Positions 51,985 through 60,517 of a stretch of DNA of 64,000 nt are shown here, one piece after another; within the stretch, counting starts at the first letter, position 1, and every line of letters begins with the position of its first letter. Source of the stretch: Exercitatus varius (GTDB lineage: Bacteria > Pseudomonadota > Gammaproteobacteria > Enterobacterales > Pasteurellaceae); the NCBI RefSeq assembly GCF_029577735.1, contig NZ_JARQTO010000002.1, positions 1 to 64,000 on the forward strand, given 5' to 3'. A model generated the notes under the pieces. That model was not told where the DNA came from and did not search any database. It saw only the letters and a list, made by a program, of their open reading frames with translations. The translations under genes were made by a program, and so were the position numbers.

Positions 51985-54381
51985 TTATTTTTTCTTCGTC
52001 TTTGCGCCGGAGGCTTTTTTACCGAAAACCTTGGAATTTTTTCCCGCACTTTTTTCTTTTTTCAGCTTGCCTTTGCTTTTAGGCTCGGAAAGTGCGGTCA
52101 ATTTTGCCCGAGTTTTTGCGGTTTTGCCCGGACGGCGCGGTTGACGTTCGCTGGAGACTAACGAGAAATCCACCTGACGGTTTTCCAGATTCGCCGCTTC
52201 CACCCGCACGCGCACTTTATCGCCCAAACGATACAGCATGCCGCTGTTCTCGCCGATTAAACGCTGTCCGGCGCCGTCATATTGGTAGTAATCGTTGTCC
52301 AGCGTGGAAACGTGCACTAAGCCGTCGATGAACAAATCGTCCAGCCGCACGAACAGCCCGAAACTGGTGACGGAAGAAATAATGCCGTCGAATTCTTCGC
52401 CGATATGATCCTGCATGTATTCGCATTTCAGCCAGTCGGAGACTTCCCGCGTGGCGTCGTCGGCGCGGCGTTCCGTCATGGAACAATGTTCGCCCAGTTC
52501 CGCCATTTCGTCCGCGTTGTAATGATAACCGCCGGTTTCTGTGTTGCGGCGAGTGCCGCCTTTCGCTTTGGCAAGTAAATATTTGATACCGCGGTGCAGG
52601 GTTAAATCCGGATAACGACGGATCGGCGAAGTGAAATGGGCGTATTCGTCCAACGCCAATCCGAAGTGCCCGATGTTATCCGGTTCGTACATAGCTTGAC
52701 TGAGCGAGCGTAACAGCATGGTTTGAATCAGTTCGGCGTCGGGGCGTTCTTTCACTTGATTCAGCAATTGCGCGTAATCGTTGGTGCTCGGCTTGGCGCC
52801 GCCGCCTAAAGACAAGCCCAATTCTGCCAAAAAGGCGCGAAAAGCCGTGAGTTTTTCTTCGCTCGGCCCGGCGTGAATCCGGTACAAGGCCGGTTCTTCG
52901 TGGCGTTCCATAAAATTTGCCGCCGAAATGTTGGCTAAAATCATACATTCTTCGATGATTTTATGCGCGTCGTTGCGTTCCACCGCTTCAATGCGATCGA
53001 TTCGTCCCATTTCGTTGAAAATAAATTTGCTTTCGACGGTTTCGAAATCAATGGCACCCCGTTTATGACGGGCGGCGAGCAGCGCTTTGTACATGGCGTG
53101 CAACTCTTCGATATGCGGGACTAAGGCGGCATAACGATGGCGTAATTCTTCGTCGCCTTCCAGAATTTTCGCTACTTTGGTGTAGGTTAAGCGGGCGTGG
53201 GAATTCATCACCGCTTCGTAGAATTGATAACCTTTCAGCAGACCTTTTTCGTTGATTTGCATTTCGCATACCATACACAAACGATCCACCTGCGGATTAA
53301 GGGAACACAAGCCGTTAGATAAAATTTCCGGCAACATCGGCACGACGCGGTTCGGAAAATAAACCGAATTGCCGCGGTTGCGCGCTTCGCCGTCTAACGC
53401 CGTGCGTAAGCGTACGTAATAACTGACGTCGGCAATGGCAACCCATAAACGCCAGCCTTTTTTTTCTTTGCGGCAGTAGACGGCGTCGTCGAAATCGCGG
53501 GCGTCTTCGCCGTCAATGGTCACTAACGGCAGATCGCATAAATTAATGCGCCCCGCTTTCGCTTCCGGCGGCACTTCTTCGGTAAATTTTTTGATGTATT
53601 TTTCTACCGCAGGCGGGAACACATGAGGAATATCATGGTTACGCAGAGCGATTTCCACCTCCATGCCTTTTGCCATGTTATCGCCTAAAATTTCGGTGAC
53701 AGCGCCTACGGGCTGGCTGAAATTCGCAGTGCGCGGTTTCAATTCCACCACGACCACCTGCCCCATACGCGCGCCTTTGCGATCTTCGTTCGGCACCAGA
53801 ATATCCCGCGCAATGCGGCTATCGTCCGGCACGACATAACCGATTCCGTCCTCCAGGAAAAAACGACCGACAATTTGTTTTTTGCGATTTTCCAGCACAC
53901 GTACGATACGCACTTCCTGGCGCCCTTTACGGTCCAGCACGGTGGGTTGAGCAAGCACAAAATCGCCGTGCATCACACGTTGCATTTGAGCGTTGGGAAT
54001 GAATAAATCTTTTTTATCCGTCCGGCCTTCAACCTGCAGAAAACCGTAACCGTCTCGATGTCCGATCACCGTACCTTTGAGTAAATCCATTTTTTCCGGC
54101 AACGCATAACATTTTCGTTTGGTAAATACCAACTGGCCGTCGTTTTCCATGGCGCGTAAACGGCGGCGCACCGCTTCCGTGCGTTCGTCGTCTTTAATGC
54201 CGAAAATGGTCAGCAATTCCTCGCGGCTTACGGGGCGGTTTTGTTCGCGGATAATTTGCAGAATAAATTCGCGACTCGGAATCGGATTGTCGTATTTCGC
54301 CTGTTCTTTTTGATAATTCGGATCAAGATGAATCGAATCCATAAGTGCGGTCGGTTTTTTTGCCGTTTTTTTGCGTGGCAT
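51985..54381 (-). CDS. rnr: Ribonuclease R
   Basis: A 798-residue 3'-5' exoribonuclease that degrades structured RNA and helps with cold and stationary-phase survival. In order: an N-terminal helix-turn-helix (REELLTIFGIKDDERTEAVRRRL), cold-shock domains, the RNB catalytic core with DGEDARDFDDAVYC (four catalytic acidic residues), an S1 domain near residues 640-725 and a Lys-rich tail. The start has GAGGA. Uptake sequences at 52090 and 54341 and the variant at 52043 all fall in the basic tail or N-terminus, where sequence is least constrained. Confidence 0.97.
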   Translation of the reverse strand: MPRKKTAKKPTALMDSIHLDPNYQKEQAKYDNPIPSREFILQIIREQNRPVSREELLTIFGIKDDERTEAVRRRLRAMENDGQLVFTKRKCYALPEKMDLLKGTVIGHRDGYGFLQVEGRTDKKDLFIPNAQMQRVMHGDFVLAQPTVLDRKGRQEVRIVRVLENRKKQIVGRFFLEDGIGYVVPDDSRIARDILVPNEDRKGARMGQVVVVELKPRTANFSQPVGAVTEILGDNMAKGMEVEIALRNHDIPHVFPPAVEKYIKKFTEEVPPEAKAGRINLCDLPLVTIDGEDARDFDDAVYCRKEKKGWRLWVAIADVSYYVRLRTALDGEARNRGNSVYFPNRVVPMLPEILSNGLCSLNPQVDRLCMVCEMQINEKGLLKGYQFYEAVMNSHARLTYTKVAKILEGDEELRHRYAALVPHIEELHAMYKALLAARHKRGAIDFETVESKFIFNEMGRIDRIEAVERNDAHKIIEECMILANISAANFMERHEEPALYRIHAGPSEEKLTAFRAFLAELGLSLGGGAKPSTNDYAQLLNQVKERPDAELIQTMLLRSLSQAMYEPDNIGHFGLALDEYAHFTSPIRRYPDLTLHRGIKYLLAKAKGGTRRNTETGGYHYNADEMAELGEHCSMTERRADDATREVSDWLKCEYMQDHIGEEFDGIISSVTSFGLFVRLDDLFIDGLVHVSTLDNDYYQYDGAGQRLIGENSGMLYRLGDKVRVRVEAANLENRQVDFSLVSSERQPRRPGKTAKTRAKLTALSEPKSKGKLKKEKSAGKNSKVFGKKASGAKTKKK

Positions 54382-54442
54382 GAGATTTTCCTCGTTGGAA
54401 ATGAATGAAGTAAGTTTGACAGCTTGAGCGGGTTAAAGCAAG

Positions 54443-54466
54443 AAAAATCCCAGCGGATGCCGGGAT
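54443..54466 (-). terminator. Terminator of the tabA-like gene
   Basis: On the minus strand AATCCC-GGCATCCGCT-GGGATT is followed by TTTCTTG. It lies just after the tabA-like stop. Confidence 0.75.
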
Positions 54467-54474
54467 TGAGAAGG

Positions 54475-54951
54475 TTACAGCAATTCTACCGGAATTTTCA
54501 CCACCAGCTTTTTGATGGCGCCGCTTTTTGTGCCGACGTTGCAGCAGGGTTTGTGCGGTTCGTAAGGCAGAAACACCGCAAACATTTTAGGGCGTAAAAT
54601 CACCGCGCTTTTGCATTCGATGTCTTTGCCCGGCAAAGTCAGTTGATAATCGCTTTCTTCGTTGTAGGGCTCGTAATCCGCCAAATCGGGAACGGTAACG
54701 CCGAATTCCATTTTTTCTTCGCCGGAAATCAACACCTGAATATCGAGATATTTGCGGTGAATTTCCGATTTGCGAGCTTCGGCGGGTTCGCTTTCCACTT
54801 CCATTACGTTCATGAAAATATTGTCGGTAATATCATGACGGCCGCTTTCCAGCGCGGCTAAATCCAGGGTGTTCAGATAATCGCAGGTTTGCGCAATCAC
54901 TTGCGGTAAACCGCGTTTGAAATCCGCTCGGGTTAAGTCGCCGAATAACAT
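54475..54951 (-). CDS. tabA: YhcH/YjgK/YiaL (TabA-like) family protein
   Basis: A 158-residue cupin-fold protein with the family signature RKYLDIQVLISGEEKMEFG (about residues 62-80) and AVFLPYEPHKPCCN, which holds metal-binding His residues. E. coli TabA affects biofilms and fimbriae; EbgC and YhcH relatives act on sugars. The H. influenzae homologue HI_0227 occupies the same place near pnp. I chose the ATG at 54951 with strong GGAGG; the longer in-frame reading to 55173 has no family similarity. Specific function uncertain; the symbol is by family. Confidence 0.85.
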   Translation of the reverse strand: MLFGDLTRADFKRGLPQVIAQTCDYLNTLDLAALESGRHDITDNIFMNVMEVESEPAEARKSEIHRKYLDIQVLISGEEKMEFGVTVPDLADYEPYNEESDYQLTLPGKDIECKSAVILRPKMFAVFLPYEPHKPCCNVGTKSGAIKKLVVKIPVELL

Positions 54952-55220
54952 AAAAAACTCCTCCGTTTTTGACCGCACTTTGCGGCGGTTAGAGGGCGAG
55001 TGTAATACGCAAAAGAGGAAAGAACAAGTATTTGCAAATAAAATTACCAATCGCGCTAAAAGGCGAGTATAATATGCCAGTTTTGTTTTCCGTATTAGCG
55101 TGCGGCTACTAAAAAGGCGTTCGGATTCGCATTCAAGTGCGGTCGATTTTGAGCGTGTTTTTAATAGTCGCAATTTGGAAGATGAAACGCTTAACTTATT
55201 TATTTTAAAAGGAAAAAAGT

Positions 55221-57344
55221 GTGAATCCGATTGTAAAACAATTTAAATACGGTCAACATACCGTAACGTTGGAAACGGGCGCCATTGCGCGTCAGGCTAC
55301 TGCCGCAGTAATGGCAAGCATGGACGACACAACGGTCTTTGTTACCGTCGTGGCTAAAAAAGACGTGAAAGAAGGGCAGGATTTCTTCCCGTTAACCGTG
55401 AATTACCAGGAACGTACTTATGCGGCGGGTAAAATCCCCGGCGGTTTCTTCAAACGTGAAGGCCGTCCTTCCGAAGGCGAAACCTTAATTGCGCGTTTAA
55501 TCGATCGTCCGATTCGTCCGTTGTTCCCGGAAGGTTTCCTGAACGAAATTCAAATCGTCGCGACCGTGGTTTCCGTGAATCCGCAAATCACGCCGGATTT
55601 AGTGGCGATGATCGGTGCTTCCGCCGCGCTTTCATTATCCGGCGTACCGTTTAACGGTCCTATCGGTGCGGCGCGCGTCGGTTTTATCAACGATCAGTTC
55701 GTATTAAACCCGACCATGGCGGAACAAAAACAAAGCCGTTTGGATTTAGTGGTTGCCGGTACGGATAAAGCCGTGTTAATGGTGGAATCCGAAGCGGATA
55801 TTTTAACCGAAGAACAAATGCTGGCGGCGGTGGTGTTCGGTCATCAACAGCAACAGGTTGTGGTTGAAGCCATTAAAGAGTTCGCGAAAGAAGCGGGTAA
55901 ACCGCGTTGGGATTGGGTTGCGCCTGAACCGGACACGGCATTAATCAACAAAGTGAAAGAAATTGCCGAAAGCCGTTTGGGTGATGCTTACCGCATCACG
56001 GAAAAACAAGTGCGTTACGAACAAATCGACGCCATCAAAGCGGACGTGATTGCGCAAATTACTGCGGAAAACGAAGAAGTAAGCGAAGGAAAAATCGTTG
56101 ATATTTTCACCGCACTTGAAAGCCAAATCGTGCGCGGACGTATTATTGCCGGCGAACCGCGTATTGACGGTCGTACCGTTGATACCGTGCGCGCTTTGGA
56201 CATTTGCACCGGCGTGTTACCGCGGACTCACGGTTCCGCCATTTTCACCCGCGGTGAAACTCAGGCTCTGGCTGTGGCAACATTGGGTACCGAACGTGAC
56301 GCACAAATTATCGATGAATTAACCGGCGAACGTGCGGATCATTTCTTATTCCACTATAACTTCCCTCCGTATTCCGTGGGTGAAACCGGTATGATCGGCT
56401 CACCGAAACGTCGTGAAATCGGTCACGGTCGTTTAGCGAAGCGCGGTGTGGCGGCCGTTATGCCAGGTATTACCGAATTCCCGTATGTGGTGCGCGTCGT
56501 TTCCGAAATCACCGAATCTAACGGTTCTTCTTCCATGGCTTCCGTATGCGGCGCTTCGCTTGCCTTAATGGATGCCGGCGTGCCGATTAAATCCGCAGTG
56601 GCGGGTATCGCTATGGGCTTAGTGAAAGAAGAAGACAAATTCGTCGTACTTTCGGATATCTTAGGTGATGAAGATCACTTAGGCGATATGGACTTTAAAG
56701 TGGCGGGGACTCGCACCGGTGTGACCGCATTGCAAATGGATATCAAAATTGAAGGGATTACCCCGGAAATTATGCAAATCGCCTTGAACCAGGCGAAAAG
56801 TGCGCGTATGCATATTTTAGGCGTGATGGAACAAGCGATTCCGGCGCCGCGCGCAGAAATTTCCGAATATGCGCCGCGCATTTACACCATGAAAATTGAT
56901 CCGAAGAAAATCAAAGACGTGATTGGTAAAGGCGGTGCGACAATTCGTGCATTAACCGAAGAAACCGGCACGTCTATCGATATTGACGATGACGGTACGG
57001 TGAAAATCGCTGCTGTTGACGGTAACGCAGTAAAAACCGTGATGGCGCGTATTGAAGATATTACCGCCGAAGTGGAAGCGGGAGCGGTTTACCAAGGAAA
57101 AGTGACCCGTCTTGCGGATTTCGGCGCTTTCGTGGCTATCCTCGGTAACAAAGAAGGTTTGGTCCATATTTCTCAAATTGCGGAAGAGCGCGTTGAGAAA
57201 GTGACCGATTACCTGTCTGTCGGTCAGGAGGTCACCGTGAAAGTGGTGGAAATCGATCGTCAGGGTCGTATCCGTTTAACAATGAAGGATTTAGCGCCAA
57301 AAGCGGGAACAGCAGACGCGCAAAACGACTTCGTTGAAGAATAA
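55221..57344 (+). CDS. pnp: Polyribonucleotide nucleotidyltransferase
   Basis: A 707-residue phosphorolytic 3'-5' exonuclease of the degradosome. Two RNase PH domains (about 1-220 and 310-540) with GRPSEGETLIARLIDRPIRPLFPE and SSSMASVCGASLALMDAGVP, then a KH domain (KIKDVIGKGGATIRALTEETG) and an S1 domain (QGKVTRLADFGAFV). The start is GTG at 55221 with AAGGAA. It lies before nlpI and deaD, the same pnp-nlpI-deaD order as in E. coli. E. coli pnp is controlled by RNase III cutting of a leader hairpin and by Pnp itself; the leader here is not evidently alike. Confidence 0.98.
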   Translation: MNPIVKQFKYGQHTVTLETGAIARQATAAVMASMDDTTVFVTVVAKKDVKEGQDFFPLTVNYQERTYAAGKIPGGFFKREGRPSEGETLIARLIDRPIRPLFPEGFLNEIQIVATVVSVNPQITPDLVAMIGASAALSLSGVPFNGPIGAARVGFINDQFVLNPTMAEQKQSRLDLVVAGTDKAVLMVESEADILTEEQMLAAVVFGHQQQQVVVEAIKEFAKEAGKPRWDWVAPEPDTALINKVKEIAESRLGDAYRITEKQVRYEQIDAIKADVIAQITAENEEVSEGKIVDIFTALESQIVRGRIIAGEPRIDGRTVDTVRALDICTGVLPRTHGSAIFTRGETQALAVATLGTERDAQIIDELTGERADHFLFHYNFPPYSVGETGMIGSPKRREIGHGRLAKRGVAAVMPGITEFPYVVRVVSEITESNGSSSMASVCGASLALMDAGVPIKSAVAGIAMGLVKEEDKFVVLSDILGDEDHLGDMDFKVAGTRTGVTALQMDIKIEGITPEIMQIALNQAKSARMHILGVMEQAIPAPRAEISEYAPRIYTMKIDPKKIKDVIGKGGATIRALTEETGTSIDIDDDGTVKIAAVDGNAVKTVMARIEDITAEVEAGAVYQGKVTRLADFGAFVAILGNKEGLVHISQIAEERVEKVTDYLSVGQEVTVKVVEIDRQGRIRLTMKDLAPKAGTADAQNDFVEE

Positions 57345-57356
57345 TTTGTAAAATTC

Positions 57357-57388
57357 GACCGCACTTTGGTAAGTTAAGGCAAAGTGCG
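57357..57388 (+). terminator. Inverted USS pair between pnp and nlpI
   Basis: ACCGCACTTT and AAAGTGCGGT are inverted with a 12-nt loop, followed by TGTATTTT. It may partly end pnp transcription, though nlpI lies only 84 bp from pnp. Confidence 0.5.
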
Positions 57389-57427
57389 GTTGTATTTTCG
57401 AATTTTTTATCCTAAGGCATTTCTTAA

Positions 57428-58381
57428 ATGGCACATCTGAAACGGTTTTTAAACATCGGTTTATTTATTCCAGGTTTATTCGTTTTGTTGCTTGCGAGCT
57501 GTACAAGCGGCAGCGGAGTTTTCGTGTCTAAAAATAAGATTGTGTTGGCAGAACAATATCCTAACGTGCATTTTGAACAGGAAGTGATGATTGCACGTAT
57601 CAGCCAAATGCTGATTATAGGACAAATGTCGCAGGATGAACGCGCCGATTTACATTTTGAGCGCGGCGTACTTTACGATAGTTTGGGGCTTTGGGGCATG
57701 GCTCGTTACGATTTCACCCAAGCCCTCGCACTGCAACCGAAAATGGCGGCGGTGTACAATTATCTGGGCTTATATTCGTTGTTGGATGAAGATTATGACA
57801 GCGCATTGGAAGCGTTCAATGTGGTGTTGGAATTGGATCCCGATTATGAGTACGGCTATTTGAATCGTGGTTTGGATTTTTATTACACAGGGCGTTATAA
57901 CCTTGCCGAACAGGATTTTCATCGTTTTTATCAAGCGAATAACCAGGATCCTTATCGGGCGTTATGGATTTATTTGAACGAACTGAAATTCAAACCGAAC
58001 GAAGCCAAACAGAATTTAGTAAAACGGGCGCCAACCCTTTCGACTGAATATTGGGGAACCTTTATCGTCCAATATTATTTGGGCAAGCTTTCCGAGCAGG
58101 ATTTATTAGACAGAGCAAAAGTCTTTGTTGATCCGCAATCCCCAGAATATGCGGAAATTCTGACGGAAACCTACTTTTATCTAGCAAAACAAAAACTCAA
58201 TACGGGCAATTTGGACGAAGCGGAAACCTTGTTCAAATTGGCGGTGGCAAATCAGGTGTATAATTTTGTTGAGTATCGTTTTGCGTTGTTTGAGCTGGAT
58301 AAGCTGAAAAAAGCGGATGCCGGTGAACAAACGGAACCGATGTTGGACCGAAGAAAAACGGCCAATATTATCGCGGATTAA
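57428..58381 (+). CDS. nlpI: Lipoprotein NlpI
   Basis: A 317-residue lipoprotein with lipobox LASC (Cys25-26 region of MAHLKRFLNIGLFIPGLFVL) and several TPR repeats, such as HFERGVLYDSLGLWGMARYDFTQAL, VYNYLGLYSLLDEDYDSALEAFNVVLELDPDY and YLNRGLDFYYTGRY. In E. coli NlpI is an outer-membrane adaptor for peptidoglycan hydrolases and the protease Prc. It lies between pnp and deaD, as in E. coli. Confidence 0.95.
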   Translation: MAHLKRFLNIGLFIPGLFVLLLASCTSGSGVFVSKNKIVLAEQYPNVHFEQEVMIARISQMLIIGQMSQDERADLHFERGVLYDSLGLWGMARYDFTQALALQPKMAAVYNYLGLYSLLDEDYDSALEAFNVVLELDPDYEYGYLNRGLDFYYTGRYNLAEQDFHRFYQANNQDPYRALWIYLNELKFKPNEAKQNLVKRAPTLSTEYWGTFIVQYYLGKLSEQDLLDRAKVFVDPQSPEYAEILTETYFYLAKQKLNTGNLDEAETLFKLAVANQVYNFVEYRFALFELDKLKKADAGEQTEPMLDRRKTANIIAD

Positions 58382-58578
58382 ATCCATTCGTTATATTTCG
58401 CGATAAAGTGCGGTAGAAAAAAACAAAATTTTTGGCGTTGACGCAATCAACGTGCATGAAGTTATGACGCGATGTTTAATCTCGCGGCGTATCTTTGAAA
58501 CCTTTTGCGGTGTGTAATCGCAAATTTATACACATGAAAGCCGATTGAGCTTTCCTTACATATAATCTGAGTATTTTA

Positions 58579-60429
58579 ATGACTGAAACTAAAATTACCT
58601 TTGGCGACTTAGGTCTGCCTGACTTTATCCTTTCCGCTGTTTCTGAAATGGGGTTTGAATCTCCGTCTCCTATCCAACAAGCTTGTATCCCGCACCTTTT
58701 GGAGGGGCGCGACGTGCTGGGAATGGCACAAACCGGCAGCGGTAAAACCGCCGCTTTCTCTTTACCTTTACTGGCGCAAATCGATAGTAACGAAAAATAT
58801 CCTCAAATGCTGGTGATGGCACCGACGCGGGAACTTGCCATTCAAGTGGCGGAAGCCTGCGAACAATTCAGCAAAAATGCGAAAGGCATTCATATTGTCA
58901 CCCTTTACGGCGGACAACGTTATGACATCCAACTTCGTGCTTTACGCCAGGGCGCACAAGTGGTAGTGGGAACGCCGGGGCGTATTCTGGACCATATCAA
59001 GCGCGGTACGCTGGATCTTTCCGCCTTGAAATTCATTGTGTTGGATGAAGCGGACGAAATGCTACGTATGGGTTTTATCGATGATGTGGAAACCGTGATG
59101 GCGGAATTGCCGGCACAACATCAAACGGCGCTGTTCTCCGCTACTATGCCGGAACCGATTCGCCGTATCACCAAACGTTTTATGACCAATCCGCAGGAAG
59201 TGCGAATTCAGTCAACCCAACGTACCAATCCGGATATCGCTCAAAGTTGCTGGTATGTGCGCGGTTATCGTAAAAATGACGCCTTATTGCGTTTCCTTGA
59301 AGTGGAAGATTTTGATGCCGCTATTATTTTTACCCGTACTAAAACGGGAACATTGGATGTAACGGAATTATTGGACAAACACGGTTTTCGTGCCGCCGCA
59401 TTAAACGGCGATATGACTCAGCAAGCGCGCGAACAAACGCTTGACCGTTTACGCAACGGCAGCCTGGATATTTTGGTTGCGACGGATGTCGCCGCCCGCG
59501 GTTTGGATGTGGAACGCATTAGCCTGGTGGTGAACTACGATATTCCGCTGGATGCCGAATCTTATGTGCACCGTATCGGACGTACCGGCCGTGCAGGTCG
59601 TTCGGGCAGCGCCATTTTGTTTGTGGAACCGCGCGAGCGTCGTTTGTTAGGCAACATCGAACGTTTAATGAAAAAGCCGATCGACGAAGTGGAATTACCG
59701 AATCACGAACGTTTGCAGGCTTGTCGTCGTGCTAAATTTGTGGCGAAAATCACTAAACAGCTTGAACATCATGATCTGGAAAAATATCGCAGTCTGTTGG
59801 AAGATTTGTTTACTGCGGATCAGGATCAGGAAGATATCGCCGCCGCGATGTTAATGCTGCTGCAAGGCAAACAAAAACTGATTCTGCCGCCGGATGCACC
59901 GATGCCGAAACGCAGCGAACGTCGCGAGCGCTCTCAACGTTCCGAACGTTCGGATGAGCGACGCGGTTACGGCGCGCCGAAAGCCATGGATTTATACCGC
60001 ATCGAAGTCGGTCGTTCCGACGGCGTGGAAGTGCGTCATATCGTCGGTGCGATTGCCAATGAAGGCGATATTAACAGCCGCCATATCGGCCACATCAAAT
60101 TATTTGACGACTATTCGACAATCGAGTTACCGCAAGGCATGCCGAAAGAATTACTGCGTCATTTCGAAAAAACGCGGGTGCTGAATAAACAAATGCAGAT
60201 GTCTTTTGTTCGCGCGGTACAAAGCGAAGAGCGTGCGGAACGTTTCGAACATCGTGACGGCAGAAGCGGCGGCAATGATCGTTTTGATGATCGCGGCGAA
60301 CGTCGTTTTAATGAACGCGGTTTTAAAGGTGACCGTAAAAAATTCAGTGAAAAATTTGACCGCACTTTTAAAGAAAGCGGCCGCAAAGAATTTCGCGGAA
60401 AGAGCTTTAAAGGCAGTCGTCACAGTTAA
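58579..60429 (+). CDS. deaD: DEAD-box RNA helicase DeaD (CsdA)
   Basis: A 616-residue RNA helicase for large-subunit assembly and mRNA decay in the cold. The core has Walker A AQTGSGKT, PTRELA, DEADEML, SAT and HRIGRTGRAGR. It is followed by the C-terminal CsdA RNA-binding domain (MDLYRIEVGRSDGVEVRHIVGAIANEG) and an Arg/Gly/Lys-rich tail that carries a USS near 60359. The 197-bp leader after nlpI is long, and the ATG has little Shine-Dalgarno; cold-dependent translation is possible but inferred. Confidence 0.97.
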   Translation: MTETKITFGDLGLPDFILSAVSEMGFESPSPIQQACIPHLLEGRDVLGMAQTGSGKTAAFSLPLLAQIDSNEKYPQMLVMAPTRELAIQVAEACEQFSKNAKGIHIVTLYGGQRYDIQLRALRQGAQVVVGTPGRILDHIKRGTLDLSALKFIVLDEADEMLRMGFIDDVETVMAELPAQHQTALFSATMPEPIRRITKRFMTNPQEVRIQSTQRTNPDIAQSCWYVRGYRKNDALLRFLEVEDFDAAIIFTRTKTGTLDVTELLDKHGFRAAALNGDMTQQAREQTLDRLRNGSLDILVATDVAARGLDVERISLVVNYDIPLDAESYVHRIGRTGRAGRSGSAILFVEPRERRLLGNIERLMKKPIDEVELPNHERLQACRRAKFVAKITKQLEHHDLEKYRSLLEDLFTADQDQEDIAAAMLMLLQGKQKLILPPDAPMPKRSERRERSQRSERSDERRGYGAPKAMDLYRIEVGRSDGVEVRHIVGAIANEGDINSRHIGHIKLFDDYSTIELPQGMPKELLRHFEKTRVLNKQMQMSFVRAVQSEERAERFEHRDGRSGGNDRFDDRGERRFNERGFKGDRKKFSEKFDRTFKESGRKEFRGKSFKGSRHS

Positions 60430-60448
60430 GCGCAAGACATAAAAGAAA

Positions 60449-60470
60449 AAAGGAGCGTTCGCTCCTTTCT
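60449..60470 (+). terminator. First terminator after deaD
   Basis: AAAGGAGCG-TT-CGCTCCTTTCT is a perfect stem and short T-rich exit. Confidence 0.8.
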
Positions 60471-60485
60471 ATGCCGTTACTGACA

Positions 60486-60513
60486 AAACCACCTTTCAGA
60501 AGGTGGTTTTTTT
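60486..60513. terminator. Second, bidirectional terminator between deaD and dauA
   Basis: AAACCACCTT-TCAG-AAGGTGGTTTTTTT is a perfect stem with a long T run, between convergent genes. Confidence 0.9.
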
Positions 60514-60517
60514 ATAA

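Noticed and set aside
54952..55173. N-terminal extension of the tabA-like gene
   Set aside because: Not similar to the YhcH family and includes the A/T-rich gap; GGAGG precedes the ATG at 54951.
58562..58567. TATAAT 12 bp before deaD as a promoter giving a leaderless mRNA
   Set aside because: No matching -35 box at 16-18 bp and no reason to expect a leaderless message; the box is probably chance in A/T-rich DNA.
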